Source: Imbricaverruca yamaguchii
Lineage: Eukaryota; Arthropoda; Thecostraca; Neoverrucidae
DNA length: 64,000 nt
Assembly: GCA_034440575.1 (NCBI GenBank)
Contig: JAOTOL010001569.1
Span: 849,001-913,000 of the forward strand
Direction of reading: 5' to 3'
The notes under the pieces: generated by a model
What the model was told of the DNA's origin: nothing
Database searches by the model: none
Seen by the model: only the letters and a program-made list of their open reading frames with translations
Part shown: one piece after another, positions 33,871 through 47,400 of the stretch
How positions within the stretch are numbered: position 1 is the stretch's first letter
Layout: the number at the start of each line of letters is the position of its first letter
Position numbers and translations under genes: made by a program

Positions 33871-35787
33871 CCTTATTTCTTTTTAGTAACACCCTCCCAC
33901 GTCGACAGCCGCAGGTCAAACTGTGGTTCACAAATATTAGGCTGCATGGCCTGGCCTGGCATTGTGAATAAGTTTGCTAGGCTTAGGTTAAGTCTTTTTC
34001 ATATAGTGTCTTCCCTTTATAGGCTGCACTCAGATGGGCCTTTGTTTGTCTTGTGAAATTTCAAGCATTTTAGTCTGCTAAATAATAGATTTGTAATCTA
34101 TGTTCGTCTTGATGACAGGGTTCACAAAAGTGTGGAACAGTGCAGTTGATGAAGCTTCGAATCTTTGATCCAAAAACCAGTCAAGCTCCACTAGTATCAA
34201 AAGGTTGGACACAATTTTATTTACAGGAATGTTGAACAGAACCGGTCTGGTACGAACATAACCTCTTAGTAGAAGGTCAGTTATTTGGGCTTTAGGACGC
34301 TTCTTAGCCATTGAGTGGAAATGTTGACCGATGGCGAGTGCTCTTGCGATGCCGTGCCATCTGACGACGTCGGATAACCGACTGGTCGAAATGTGCTCCA
34401 TGGGACACTCACGCTGATGACAGCTGTTTAAACGCTACTGACGTCGCGTGTGCTGACACCTGCACACACCGTAATAGGCTGTATCAGGCGCCGGACCCAG
34501 ACCCAGACCCAGACCCAGATCAGCTGTGGCGTCCGGGCGCCACGGCGCACCGACGCCCGTACGATAACGCCCGTGTGTCGTATGGACACAGGGGCGCATG
34601 CAGCGTGCGGGAAAGGTGGGGGGCTCGTAACCTGGTCTGGTGTTAGCCAATCTCCCTGATTTTATGTCAGTTGATGCGGGTGATGGCACCTCAATTTTGT
34701 TTTGGTTTTCGAGATGGATATGGTCCCTGTTTCCATATGAGAAGCGCTCTGTTATGCGCTGTACAATTGTTTGTTTTTTACCCTCGGTGGGTGTATGCTC
34801 TGACAAATGGGTGTCACCGCAAGCCCCACCCAAGGCCCGCTAACCCTTAAATCATGGCCCTTTACGTCATGCTGGGACGGATGGACTCCTGGCCCCGATA
34901 TAGCGGGCGGTATTCTGCACTGGGTTGAAAGATCCGTTGGCCATCCCGTATGACATTTATCCAAGCAATTTGACCGATAACTGCATGGGAACGAAGATGT
35001 TCTTTAGTCTTGCCACACATAGTTCTACTGATCAAGGGTGAAACCCTTGAGTCTAAACGCACATGCGATGCAAGTTAATCTGAGCCACCGTATCTGACTG
35101 TACACCAATCGAACTTTACGCGGTCCGCCAGGGTTTGAAAACTGGCAGCTTTTTATTGCGGTACTTGAAGACCTAATTTCTTAGAATGAGACTTGCTCAT
35201 CAGTTCCAATTTTTAACAGCACATTTTCTTTCGAGTGCTCGCACCCTTTGTTCAAAGAGAAGGTTTCATAGTGGAGCGCTGGTGCCCAGTCGCTCTGTAC
35301 CTGTCGGTCGCCCAGGGACGTCATGCCACGTGACCTGGTGACCTGGGGCCGGTCGGCCGGTTTGCTCGATGGTAGTGCCGCAGGGGTGGTGCGCTGAGCA
35401 GTTGTGTGGCGTACAATGAGCAGAAGAGCTGCGAGACGGGAAGGGCCGTGGCACCATGCAGCCCGCGCTAATGCGGAGTAGTGCTCTCTTGTGTGATGTT
35501 TGCTCAATATTTTGCGGGTGGGTCCGATTCGGGTAAGAGCGCAGTCAATTTCGACCCAAATCGGTCATTTTCTTTCCCTGGTGTGGGTATTCGAGGAATA
35601 GATTCCGAGATCGTGATCCACTGCCGAGTGCCGAACACATTGTCCTAGATTGGTGAAAAATCACTGATGTTAAATTACGATTTGCTGCATAATTATTTAA
35701 GAAATACCGGGATCTTTTCGAAAATTTGTAACAGAAAATCGCGCCTCCATGATCTGTCAAAGTAAGTGCAGTTGCGCAAGGACAGAT
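33871..35787. other. Spacer upstream of the IAP gene
   Basis: Holds a short (acccag)n microsatellite at about 34494-34520 and open frames without recognised domains. It could contain the IAP promoter and 5' non-coding exons, but none was identified. Confidence 0.35.
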
Positions 35788-35828
35788 TGTCTGCCCACCT
35801 TGATCCACGATCAAGGTGGGCAGACAAG
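35788..35828. repeat. Perfect inverted repeat, 19-bp arms with a 3-bp loop
   Basis: ttgtctgcccaccttgatc at 35788-35806, cac as the loop, and its exact complement at 35810-35828. It lies about 380 bp upstream of the predicted IAP start codon. Confidence 0.9.
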
Positions 35829-36204
35829 CTTGTATCCCTATAGCTATGTAGCCAGGCACATTCCATCCCGCGTTTGGTTCCCTGCATTGCTCCTTATGGT
35901 GGTGATGTACCCCGCAATCAACTCCTAAATCGATTAATTTAAATCTTGATCCGTCAGGTCGGGTCATCGTACTCCTCATTCCGTGATACGTGTGGACGCA
36001 ATCCACCGTCAGCCTAAACGTCCACGAACAATCCACCGTCAGCCTAAACGCGCGTCGTCTGTGGGCGCGGCCACAACGCAAGCGTTCGCCGGCGTGGCCC
36101 TACCGTCAGTCATACTGTCGGCGCCCGTGGGAGGAGCAGCCGTGCCGCCGCACGACGGCCGCGATGTCACTTCCGACAGTGTGCCGGCGCCAGCTGGGCT
36201 TCGC

Positions 36205-37069
36205 ATGACGAGCGACCTGCTGCTGCGACCTCCGTCCGCCCACAAGATGGCGCCGAACCGGGCCGCGCCGCACACCTCGGCCGACCTGGCCAGCATGCGC
36301 TTCGAGAGCAGCCGGCTGGCGACGTTCGCCGACTGGCCGATGGACGCGCCCGTGCCCAAGGAGCGCCTGGCGAAGGCCGGCTTCTTCTTCAAGTCGGCGC
36401 CGCTGCGTGTCGAGTGCTTTGCGTGCGGCGGCTGCGTGGACGACTGGCAGCTGAACGATCAGGTGATGCCCAAGCACCGTGCGCTCAACGCGTCGTGTGC
36501 GTTCGTGACTAACAGCTCTGATAACGTGCCGGTGACGGGCGTGGGCTCGCCGGTGCCGCGTGACAGTGGCTACAGCAGCAGTCAGTCGCCCGCCAGCTCG
36601 CAGGGCAGCGGCGCGTCCACCAGCCCGCGCACCGGCTTCCGCTTCCCGACGGTGGCGGCGCCCACGCAGCCGACGCCGGCGCCGGCGGCCGGCCAGTCGC
36701 GCTCGTGGCACAGCTTCTCGTTCCTGAAGCGCGAGCGCGACCGGCTGCGCACGTTCGCCGGCTGGCCGATGCCGCACGTGTCGGCCGACGAGCTGGCCGC
36801 CGCCGGCTTCTTCTGCCTGCGCGACGGCGACAAGGCGCAGTGCATCTTCTGCCGCGGCGTCGTCGGCGACTGGGAGGCGGGCGACGTGCCGATGACCGAG
36901 CACAGCCGCCACTTCCCGCACTGTCCGTTCGTGTGCGGCCGCGAGGTGGGCAACGTGCGGGCCGACGCCGGCTCGGACACGGACGACGAGCCGGACGAGC
37001 TGCCGGTCGGCGGGCTGGACGAGGTCGGCCACAGGATCGACTACCGCACCCGCTCCGTCGCCGAGTCGG
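36205..37069 (+). CDS. IAP2: IAP exon 1: BIR1 and BIR2
   Basis: BIR1 zinc ligands are C71, C74, H91 and C98; BIR2 ligands are C213, C216, H233 and C240. BIR2 has the GD-x-P-x-x-EH pattern of a peptide-binding BIR (GDVPMTEH). In BIR1 the same stretch reads NDQVMPKH, lacking the glutamate that anchors the N-terminus of IAP-binding peptides, as in other type-I first BIRs. The linker between them is Ser/Pro-rich. The exon ends in acidic [12 protein letters not shown] sequence and at a gg|gtgagt donor, phase 1. GC at third positions is very high, producing long antisense open frames that are not genes. Confidence 0.9.
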
Positions 37070-40000
37070 GTGAGTACCGGCGAGCCGACACAACGCCGGG
37101 CGGGCGGGCCGCCTCCCTGATCTCAACGGACAATCCCGCGGGTTGGTGCGCTTTCTTTTTGTTCACCCAAAATTCGACCTGCAGGAAGGTTGTCTTGTCG
37201 GTGCTGTCTGCTTCGATATGAATACCATCGAAGTTGCGGCCACCGCTGAGAGTTCACTGTTCGTCCCCAGCGTCGATTCTGCTGCCTCCAATAGTCACGT
37301 CTGACCGATGCTGATGCGTCGCTCTTGTGAGGCGCCGCCAGTTTGATTGGTGACGCTGGTTGGGCTGAGACTGCCATCCTGGCTGTGGCTGCTGATCCGC
37401 CTGGTGTGACACCATGCTTCTCCTTCAGGGAAAGCTGGTGTGTATCATGCCCCACCCCTATTGGGGAAGATGGTGTGAACCTTACCCGGCCTCTGCAGAG
37501 GCGGCGGTGAACCCTGTCCGGCACCTGCTAGGACCCCGGGTGTGAAATCCGCCCAATATCTGCAGAGGCAGCTGGTGTGGGTCCTGCCCGTCCTCTGCAG
37601 GGGCGGTTTGTGTGGACCCTTTCAGTCTTCGTCAGGGGCAGCTGGCGTGGCCCTTGCCTGGCTCCTGCAGGGGCAACCGGTGTGAACCCTGCCCGCCCCC
37701 TAAAGGGGCAGCTGGTTTGTCACCCTGCTTAGCCCATGCAGGGGCAGCTGGTGTATCCGCCTGTTAGGCCCCTGCAGGGGCAGCTGGCGTGGCCCCGCCC
37801 GACGCCGCCGATACCGTGACACTCCGGGGCGGGCACCACCAGCACGCTCCGAGTTGTCACGATACGGCCTCGGTGCGGCGCATGCTCGGCTGTTTGTCGA
37901 CCCAGAGCCTCTCTCTCCCCGCCCCCGCCCCCTACCTGGGCGGCCATGCAACCACGCTGTTTGACCTCGGGGATGCGTACTGTAATGCTCGAGCGCATGC
38001 GTGCAGGAGCAAAAAGGGTAGTTATGAAGCTGGCTGTGTGTCGTAATGTTCGGGTGGTCGGCTGTGTGTCGTAATGTTCGGGTAGCCGGCTGTGCGTCGT
38101 AATGCTCGGATGGTCGGCCGTGTGTCGTAATGTTCGGTGGTATCCGCATCTCAGTTCATTGGTTGCCACACTATCATGGCAGCTGATGCGCCCTGAAGCC
38201 CAAGCACCTAGCGAACTCAGCTCGCTAGTTCGCTAGCGAGTTCGCTAGCTCGGTGCCCCGCCACGACCGACCGTTTGCGGACTGCCGGTGGTCGCCATTG
38301 CGCTGTCGCGAAGCGCCTGACCCGCCCCGACGGCCTGGTTCTGGCTCTAGTACGTGGCTCTGCCTCGGTGTTGTGGTCATGTCCCCAAATTGTGGTTCGG
38401 TCTTGTCTTGTTCTGCGTCTGCTCTTCGATATTATGGTGTCTCCATATTGTGACCGCATCTGCAGCCGTGCTCTGTCTGAATGTGTTCTGTGGTTGGTTC
38501 GTTATTTGAGTTTTAGGGCGCATCGACCAGGTTTGGTCATCTAACGCCCACTTGTGCTCGTGTGCCGATGTGTCGTCGGTATGTTTCTCGTTTCATTAAG
38601 TGCTATTGTTTTTTTTTTTTTTTTGCTACTGGCTATGCTTGATATTTGGGTCTTTAAATGCACGTGCGGCTTCTGGCAGCAGCACTGCCGACTGGTAAAA
38701 GTAGTAGATGCACTACTAACATCAACACCATCATCAAACAAGAAAGGTCATAAAAAGTAGCTTATCAATAGGCCTTGCCCATATACATTTGCACTTTTTT
38801 TGGTAAAGCATCACCTGGCTTTTTTGACATCACCCTCCTCCGTCCATTACAAAAAAGTATGACTCGTGCTCGGGTCGGCGCTCAGTCTGTACGTTGTGTT
38901 GGTGTTGGCGTTCAGTCTGTATTTTGTGTTCATGTCGGCGTTCAGCCTGCATGACTGTCCAGTCTGTATGACGGTTCAGTCTGCATGACGGTTCAGTCTG
39001 TATGACGGTTCAGTCTGCATGACGGTATAGTCAAGTGTAAAATAATTGACAATGTGGCCTGGAAATTCACAATTAGTGGAATTGTGCTATTTCATCCTTT
39101 TCTTAGGTTTTTACCATTTTGCCACATGTGTGGGCAGTTATTATACACGACAGCTAAATAATGTAAAATGCATGTGACTGAAGTGAAATACGTGTATTAC
39201 AATAGCATTCTGCTTTTTTAATCCTCAAGTGGAGATCCTTCATTTTCTTCCATTCTTTCACTATTCCCAAGCAACTTCTTTCTTCATCCACACAGTTAAT
39301 GGTGTAGTAATTTTAGGACACTGGTTCAGTCTGCAATGACTGTTCAGTCTGCACAACTGTTCAGTCTGTACCGACGGTTCAGTTTGCATGATGGTCCAGT
39401 CTGTACGACGGTGCAGTCTGCATGACGGTTCAGTCTGCATGACGGTCCAGTCTGCATGACTGTCCAGTCTGCACGACTGCTCAGCCTACATGTTGTTATC
39501 GTGCGCGCGACGGGCGGGCTCCCCCGACGTCCCGGCCCGGCAATTCCCACACCGCGCCGCGCCGCGTTGCGCTGCCACGGCCTCCACCGTTCGTCGCCCA
39601 GCGGCTCAGCTCCCAAGGTGACCCGCGATGACGATGTAGAGCCGCCGGATTCAGGCCCGGCCGCCCGGCATGCGGCTGGCTGTGGGCGCATCCATTGTGG
39701 TGCCGGTCGGGCAGCGTCCAGCGCCGTATCGAACCAGAGGTGCCCTCCTTTACTGTGAGTTTGACCCAGAGCGGCGCGACGTGAGTCGGTGTCGCGTAAC
39801 AGCCGGCGCGGTCGCCACCGCGGCCGGTGTGCTGAGCTGAAGAGTGGTCGGCCTCCCGGGCATGTCTTGCGCGGGTGCCGTCGGTATGGACGTTGGGCAT
39901 TGGGATGGTGTTGGCTGGTCAGGTCACTCGCCAATCACCAACAATCCGAATAATGATCCCTGGAACGAAAGTAGGTTTGCAGTGTCCCAAGCACAATTCA

Positions 40001-43000
40001 GTGTGGAATACGTAGGTTATGTAATTTGTCGAGTGTCCTGAAGCTAATATTTAGGCTTGGACAAATATCTCCACGTTAACATGCTTTCGAACAATCTGAT
40101 GCAGAGCGAGCTGTCGTTGCCAAGTGCGGAGTGCTGCGGTCCGACCGGGCTGCGGTCGGATATCCGGGACATCCGGCCACTCGAATGACTGCCATTCATT
40201 TGCGGTGACGTCATGCGGCTCACGGAGGCGTATTCTGGGCAGCGGCGGCGTCGGCGCCGCGGCGGTCTGCCGATGTGCCTGGCGCCGCACGGCTGCCCAT
40301 GTTGTGTGCCGGTTGCCGGACAATGGGTCGGTGCGAGGACTTCATGTCGCCGCGTCGCACAGCCGGCGGATACCGCCTGATAGCGTGCAGCCGTCGGGGT
40401 ATTGCCGCGGCTGACGTCATTACTGCGGCACTTCCGTTCATGCAGCACCGTTGTATCGAATTTGTCCCGCTATCAAACAGGCTTGGTCTGGCTGGGCAGT
40501 GGTGCAGCGGTTGAAGTCGTAGCTGTAAGCAAGTCTGAGAGAATGGTAGGGCATGTTGGAAAGTCTGGTCATGTTCCACTAAAATACTTCCATAAGAACA
40601 ACGAATTTTGCAGGCAGCATCTGTCCATCCCGTCTAATTGATATTTCCTGTGAAGTTTTTTCCTCTTTAAAACGCGTTTAGGGTTGGGATAGAGCTTGCG
40701 TTACCTCAGGGGTTGGAGTGGCATCTTAGGCAGGGATGCCGAGCCGAGCAAATTTTGGACGGCTCCGGCTCCGACTCCGGCTCTGGGGAAATATCCCGGC
40801 TCCGGCTCCGGGCAAAATGTACCGGCTCCGGCGGCTCCGGCTCCGGCTCTGGCTCAGGCTCCGTACATCACAAACGCGAGCCGCCTTGCTTTTGACGGCT
40901 CCGGGGTTCCGAGTAAAGTGTCCCGGCAGCTCCGGCTCCGGCTCCGGGCAAAATGTTCCGGCTCCGGCGGCTCTGGCTCCGCATCCCTGATATTAGGGCA
41001 TCCAACGCCAGCCTGAGGGTATTTGTAAAATGCCAATTATTTGCAAGAATACAAACATTATTTCATATCAATAGCTTGTGTGGAGTTGCCGCCGGCAGCC
41101 TTCAGATCCAAGCGAGTTCGAAACGAGGTCAGAAGATCCGCCAGTATCTCTTGCTTCGTCCTTCAGACGGCTCGAGACGTCGCCAATCACCCTGGCTCTG
41201 CCACTCCTCCCTTTGCGGCTGCCGGAGAAGTAGCTGTCCACAGTATCGATTTACCACCGCCGCTTCACCGTGGCGATGGAGCGGTGGTGGTAGGTGCCGA
41301 GAATCTCGGTCACCGACGGTCTGTAAATTGGGTTTTGCTTCCAACTCACGACGAGCAGTTATACAATTCGAATCGCATCGACGAACGGCTTGTGTACATG
41401 TCCGAACGCGGCACAAGCAAGAGTTTAAACATGCCAAGACGTCATGCATTTCAGTTTAGCACATCTCAGACTAGCGTGTTTTCTTTTAGAAGAAGACATT
41501 GTTGAGGACACTACGGTGACGTTAACATGCGGCCACTCGACTGGTCGACGACACGCACACTGACTCTCGAAAAAGGTGCTTATCGTGACACCCTCTATCT
41601 GCGTCTCGGCAGTCGTGCCAATTCTCTCCACCACTGAATACCATCTGACCCGTGGTGGGCGAGTTCCTACCAGAGCTCCCAGGTAGCTCAGAGGCAGTTG
41701 TGCCAAGTCCACCCCTGAATACCATCTGACCCGTGGTGGGCGAGCTACTACCAGAGCTCCCAGGTAGCTCAGAGGCAGTCGTGCCAAGTCCCCACCACTG
41801 AATACCATCTGACCCGTGGTGGGTGGCTACTACCAGAGCTCCCAGGTAGCTCAGAGGCAGTCGTGCCAAGTCCCCACCACTGAATACCATCTGACCCGTG
41901 GTGAGCGAGTTCCTACCAGAGCTCCCAGGTAGCTCATAGACAGTCGTGCCAAGTCCCCACCCATGAATACCATCTGACCCGTGGTGGGCGAGCTACTACC
42001 AGAGCTCCCAGGTAGCTCAGAGACGCTACCTCTGCACCGCCCAGCTGTCGGCGCTGAGGTCGGCGTGACCTCTGCCGGCGGTGTGGCCTTGCCATGGTGG
42101 CAGCGTGCGGGTGTAGAGCGCGCCGTGTGGGGGCGGCGGCGGCGTGGGCAGAGCGTGGGCTGCCCACATCCGATAATCAGCTGCTGCTGCCTAACCACCG
42201 CCCCCATCCATCACATATTCGGCCCGGCTGTAGTAAATACATATACTGTCTAGCCACCGCCCCCATACATCACGTATCCGGACCAGCTGCTGATCTCTGG
42301 TAGTAAGTACATATACTCTGGTACAGTGATAAATTATTCGTGAGATAGGTTGGGATATACCACTTTCTGAACACCCAGTCAGCATCCTTCTCCAAGAAAT
42401 ATCAGCATTCAGCTCCTTGATATGAAGTATTTATGTCTCATTTTTAACAGTATATCGTGTATAAATAACATGTGCATGCCCTGGATAAGGAATGGTGTTG
42501 CACGAACATTTTGCAATGCAATTTCAGGTAAAAGGATGCCATATGTGATAAGGCGTACAATACCAGTTCATCGTAGTTATTATTATCCCTATCCCGAATA
42601 TGGCTCTTCTAAAATTGTGAATCTAAAAACAAATGATAAATGTCCAGTCATTACTGACACCATCGACTCAAATAACAGTCTGAAAGATATCAAAAACATT
42701 TTAAATTGCACTAATTACATGTCGAATTTCGACAATCTGCTGCGCTAATTTCGATATCTCACATCTAACGAAAAACCCCCTACTATTTTGACCCTGCTCT
42801 GGTAGCACATATGTGATATTTACTACCAGAGTGGCACAACTGAATAGTAGTCCGGATAAACGTAAGGACCATCAGGTGTCTGTTTTAGTGTAGGGGTGTT
42901 TCTTCCTAACCCAGTTGGGTGTACTCCTGTGACCTATCCCGAGGATATGATTCCCACTCCATTGTTGGTTGTTACGGCTCGGGAAGTTCCCCTGGCGTCC

Positions 43001-44356
43001 GGCTGTTTCTCGCGGTTCTGCTCCAGCCCACTCGTGCGTGAATCATTTGTTTTTCGCAGCGTGGTGTTCGCATAATCTACCACATTATCCCTCGTGATAC
43101 CACATTGCAGTACCCTTGAGTCATTGTTGACCTTGATGACCACTGTCCGAAAGTATCGAGGCTTTAATGGTGAGTGGCACCCAATGAGAACTCGTTTTTC
43201 ATCCCTATCACCCAATATCATCAATAATCTTCCACTCTTATCTTGCCTTGTCAGAATGCATCACATCTTCTGCCCCGAGAAAACAAAATTAATCTGTTAC
43301 ATTTGCCTTGCCAGAATGAGCCAGTTTTGTCGCCCTTTATTCTGGAATACCAGATATTGGCTAGAAGACGATAGTTTGTTCTGCTATTCTGCATTCTGCT
43401 CTCTTTCCTACTTTACTCTTCCACTTTTACACTACCTTTTCGAGGCCAATTTTTTCACTGACGCCTAAGCTCAAAATTGTCCCTGGGACCGCGCCGATGA
43501 CGTTTGTCTCATGACATTTGTCCTGACGTGGCGTTATCTCTGGGTCTGGTGCCCCGCCTCGTCGCTTTCGGCTCAGCTCTACCACCGCCAAGTGTATCTG
43601 CTAGAAATGGAGATGAGTATGCTGTCCAGCTGGCCTACCGCAGGCGCAGGTATCCGTGGTAGCTGGGTCGGCGGCAGGCGCAGTGTCGGGGCCGCCAGTG
43701 TGGTGTGTGTGTCTCACGCGCCCCGTGCCCCCAGCTCCGCAGATCCAGACGTCGCAGCTGAACGTGTGCACGCCGCACGGCTACGAGCACACCAGCGATC
43801 TGGCCGAGCTGGGCATCTCGGAACACTACGCTCCCGTCCACCCGAGCTACGCCACCGTCGAGTCGCGCATGCGCAGCTACCAGTTCTGGCCGCCGGCGCT
43901 GGCGCAGAAGCCCATCCAGCTGGCCGAGGCCGGCTTCTTCTATGCAGGTGAGTGGTCGGCCGGCTAGCACTTCACGCAGCTGCGTGACCGATGTAGTCGA
44001 TGCGCCCCGAAACGCCAATAGAACTTCACGTAGCGTCTCGGTGGATGCGCTGCAGTGGATGCGTTCCATGTGTGTGTTGCCACGTTCGTCGCCTCACATG
44101 CTGGCCATCTCATGCACTCAGCACCACACATACACTAACCTTCTCGCGTACTGACCACTTCGTACTGATCTCACGCACTGACCATCTCAAATACATGCAA
44201 CTTATCTCGTTGGACGTCCTCATTTGATAGCAGGTAGACATACACCAAAGAGGGAAATATACATAGATGCACTGCTGAACAGGCAAGCGTTTCACAGGAG
44301 AACCCAGAAGATGTGGCACTCCACGAATGGCTAGGTGGGTTCTTTTTCGATGGGTA

Positions 44357-44424
<68 letters not shown>

Positions 44425-47400
44425 CATACATATATATGCGCGCAGGCAAGGCTTCTGAAGTGTATCAAGGGATCTTTCAAGTTGAATGATTGTCATGGTG
44501 TGCTTCATTCGGTAGAAAAGGTGGCAAGTGGTGGCAAAAGATTGACTTGATGGAAATTGTCTAATTAACCCAAAAAAAGATCAAATGGACATTACTCATT
44601 AACGATTGACGTTGGAAATAATTCAGCAGTGATAATAATTATTAATGAACTCATCAAAGGTCTCCTGAGGTCATTCACCTATATAACCACGTTAAATGCA
44701 TTCACCAAATAGATTGGGTGAACCGCTGCTAGCCATGTACTGACAAACTGGCACTGAAACTGTGCAAATTTCCTTGTTCGTCACTATCCCTGTATTCTAC
44801 TGATTCCATCTGCCCTCGCTTTCAATAATTTCATCTTTATTGGTGAAGTTGCTCGTCTCCCTTGCCCGCCCCTCTATCTCCAGCCGGGGATATCTAGGGA
44901 AAGGCGCAGGGCTCGTTCTTGAAAAGTATCTTTTTTTTGGCAGAATGAAACATGGCAGGGCATTTATATCTGGCACGCTTGCTCCTCAACCTGCATGCTG
45001 TATACAAATGCAATTTGTGATACCAGTGGCACCCGGCGAGAGCCATGCGTGGATACAAATTGATATTTAATCAAAGTTTACTTCAATGCCAAAATGAAGT
45101 GCAAAATCTGCATGGCGAAAAAGCACTCGAATTTTCGATCATCGTCATCTATTGATGCAATCAACATGAAACCCTGAGCTGTACTGCCATCAAGGAGAAT
45201 TTTCGCCACCTAGAAAAACCAACGCTCAGGAATGAAACGGCACAATAGAAGTTGGATTCAGTATGCTACGTAGAGCTTGAACCAGCAATCAAGACGACAA
45301 CGCACGAACGATTCCGAACAAGTACGTCACTATTAATCATTGCTTTTTATTGTATAATTTATATGGACGAACTTTACCATTGCTCTCTCAGCACCCTTCC
45401 ATTTCCCTGACCTGATACATACCCTCGTCCTTGTCGCAGTCAATTGAGCCGGCGCCGTCTGACTGCAGTGCTCTAGAATGCAACGTCCCTAATCCCTACG
45501 TCCTCTGCCATTCATGTGACTTATTTATTAACCTCCGTCCTGTGCAATAATAGCCACCAGCAGTTGCGTGCATGCACTTGTACGTAAATAACTAAATAAA
45601 TAGCATACATATATAAGCCGCTCATCGCCGTTCGTATCTTCTTTTTCAATTCTACTCTCCTCTTGCCATGCCTCTATTTCCCTTATATTTGTGTTTCTCC
45701 TTTTTGCATTTCCTCCCTCCCCCAAGTTTACTTTTCTGATACATTTCACTCCTATCTCGCCCCATCTCCCGCTTTAGCTCTGCAGTTCACGGTCCCATCT
45801 TCTCCCGGCTGTCCCTGCTGTGTCCGTCATGCCTATGTGGCGCTGGGTTCGGGGCGGCGGCTGCTACGGCGTCGGGGGCTGTGGCTACGGCTGCGTCTAC
45901 GGCTGTATCTATGACTGCGGCCGTGGCTACGGCTTCGTCTATGACTGCGGCTGCGTCTATGACTGCGGACGTGACTACGGTTGTCTATGACTGCGGCTGT
46001 GTCTGTGGCTACGGCTGTGGCTACGGCTGTGGCTACGACTGTGGCTACGACTGTGGCTGTGGCTTGGCTGTGCTGCGGCTGTGGCTACGGCTGCGTCTAT
46101 GACTGCGGCTGTGGCTACGGCTGCGTCTATGACTGCGGCTGCGGCTGTGGCTGTGGCTGTGGCTACGGCTGCGTCTATGACTGCGGCTGTGGCTACGGCT
46201 GCGTCTATGACTGCGGCTGTGGCTGTGGCTGTGGCTGCGGCTGCGGCTGCGGCTGCGGCTGTGGCTGTGGCTGTGGCTGCGGCTGTGGCTGCGGCTGTGG
46301 CTGTGGCTGTGGTCTGTGTCTGTGTGGCTGTGGCTGTGGCTGTGGCTGTGGCTGTGGCTGTGGCTGTGGCTGTGGCTGTGGCTGTGGCTGTGGCTGTGCT
46401 GTGGCTGTGGCTGTGGCTGTGGCTGTGACTGTGTGTGTGGCTGTGGCTGTGGCTGTGGCTGTGTCCATGTCATGTGGTTGGCTTGTGGCTGTGGCTGTGG
46501 CTGTGGTGGCTGTCATGTCCATGTCCATGTCTTGTGCTGTGGCTGTGGCTGTGTCTGTGGCCGCGGCTGTGCAGTTGGCCACTGTTGCCGCTTCTGTGGC
46601 AATTTATTGACAAGACCTGGGTGTAAGGAGTTCGTTTGGCGCGGCACTGACCAGCTGCAGCTGTGTGGCTGGTGCAGGAGACTATTTAGCTAGTCCCCAG
46701 GTACCCTCGCCTTCCACCATATGACACTGTTGTAAGAAATGGTGAACTCTACATTTTTTCATCTACAATATGAATGTAGTGCGATGCGCCCTAAAGCCCT
46801 AATAACGAACTTCTAGAATGTGAAATGGTAGTTTCCAAACAGAGCGCCTGACACGAATTGTTCCCGTGAGGAGGAAAAAACAATGCCGGAAATATTTCAT
46901 TTTCCCGATGAAGAAATGAGGATACATACACAGCTGTGCATCCCAGCTGTGACCTGAAATAGCCATGTACAGTTCTTGAGCTTGTTTATTTGGTTATATA
47001 ACGCACTGCTATAGCATCCCTCACTGAGCATGTGACGTTGTCCCGGTATCGTCACGAGACCTGGGCTGTGACGCCGCATTCCACCCCACCGAGCACGTGA
47101 CCCTGTCTCTGTATCATCACAAGTTCCGAGATATGGCGCAGTGTTGTTCCGTGTCGGTCGATCACGGGATCCGGGCTGCCACGCAGCCGCCATGTGCTGC
47201 TCTGGTGACGCCGCAGCAGACTGCAGTGTGGGCTGCCGGCCCTGAGCGTGCACTATGTAACGCCGCAGCAGTCTCGAATGTGGGCTGCCGGCCCTGAGCG
47301 TGCAGTCATGTAACGCCGCAGCAGACTCGAATGTGGGCTGCCGGCCCTGAGCGGATGTCATGTAACGCCGCAGCAGACTGCAATGTGGGCTGCCGGCCCT

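Larger units (their letters stand above)
37070..43734 (+). other. IAP intron 1 (6.7 kb)
   Basis: GT at 37070, AG at 43733-43734. Filled with minisatellites, a hAT-like MITE and LINE tails (listed separately). An AT-rich open frame at 42422-42748 (108 codons) has no recognised domain. A second AG eight bases downstream (43741-43742) would break the reading frame. Confidence 0.8.

Noticed and set aside
35983..36204. N-terminal extension of IAP exon 1
   Set aside because: In frame, but it starts at GTG and has no ATG; the first ATG is 36205. Could be coding only if an upstream exon splices in.
36106..37126. Antisense frames of 205 and 308 codons opposite IAP exon 1
   Set aside because: Arg/Ala-rich shadows caused by high third-position GC in the real exon.
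43741..43742. Alternative acceptor for IAP exon 2
   Set aside because: Using this AG would shift the frame; the AG at 43733-43734 keeps it.
45981..46610. Cys/Gly-rich or Gln/Pro-rich long frames
   Set aside because: Translation of ggctgt hexamers in different frames; no unique flanking protein sequence.
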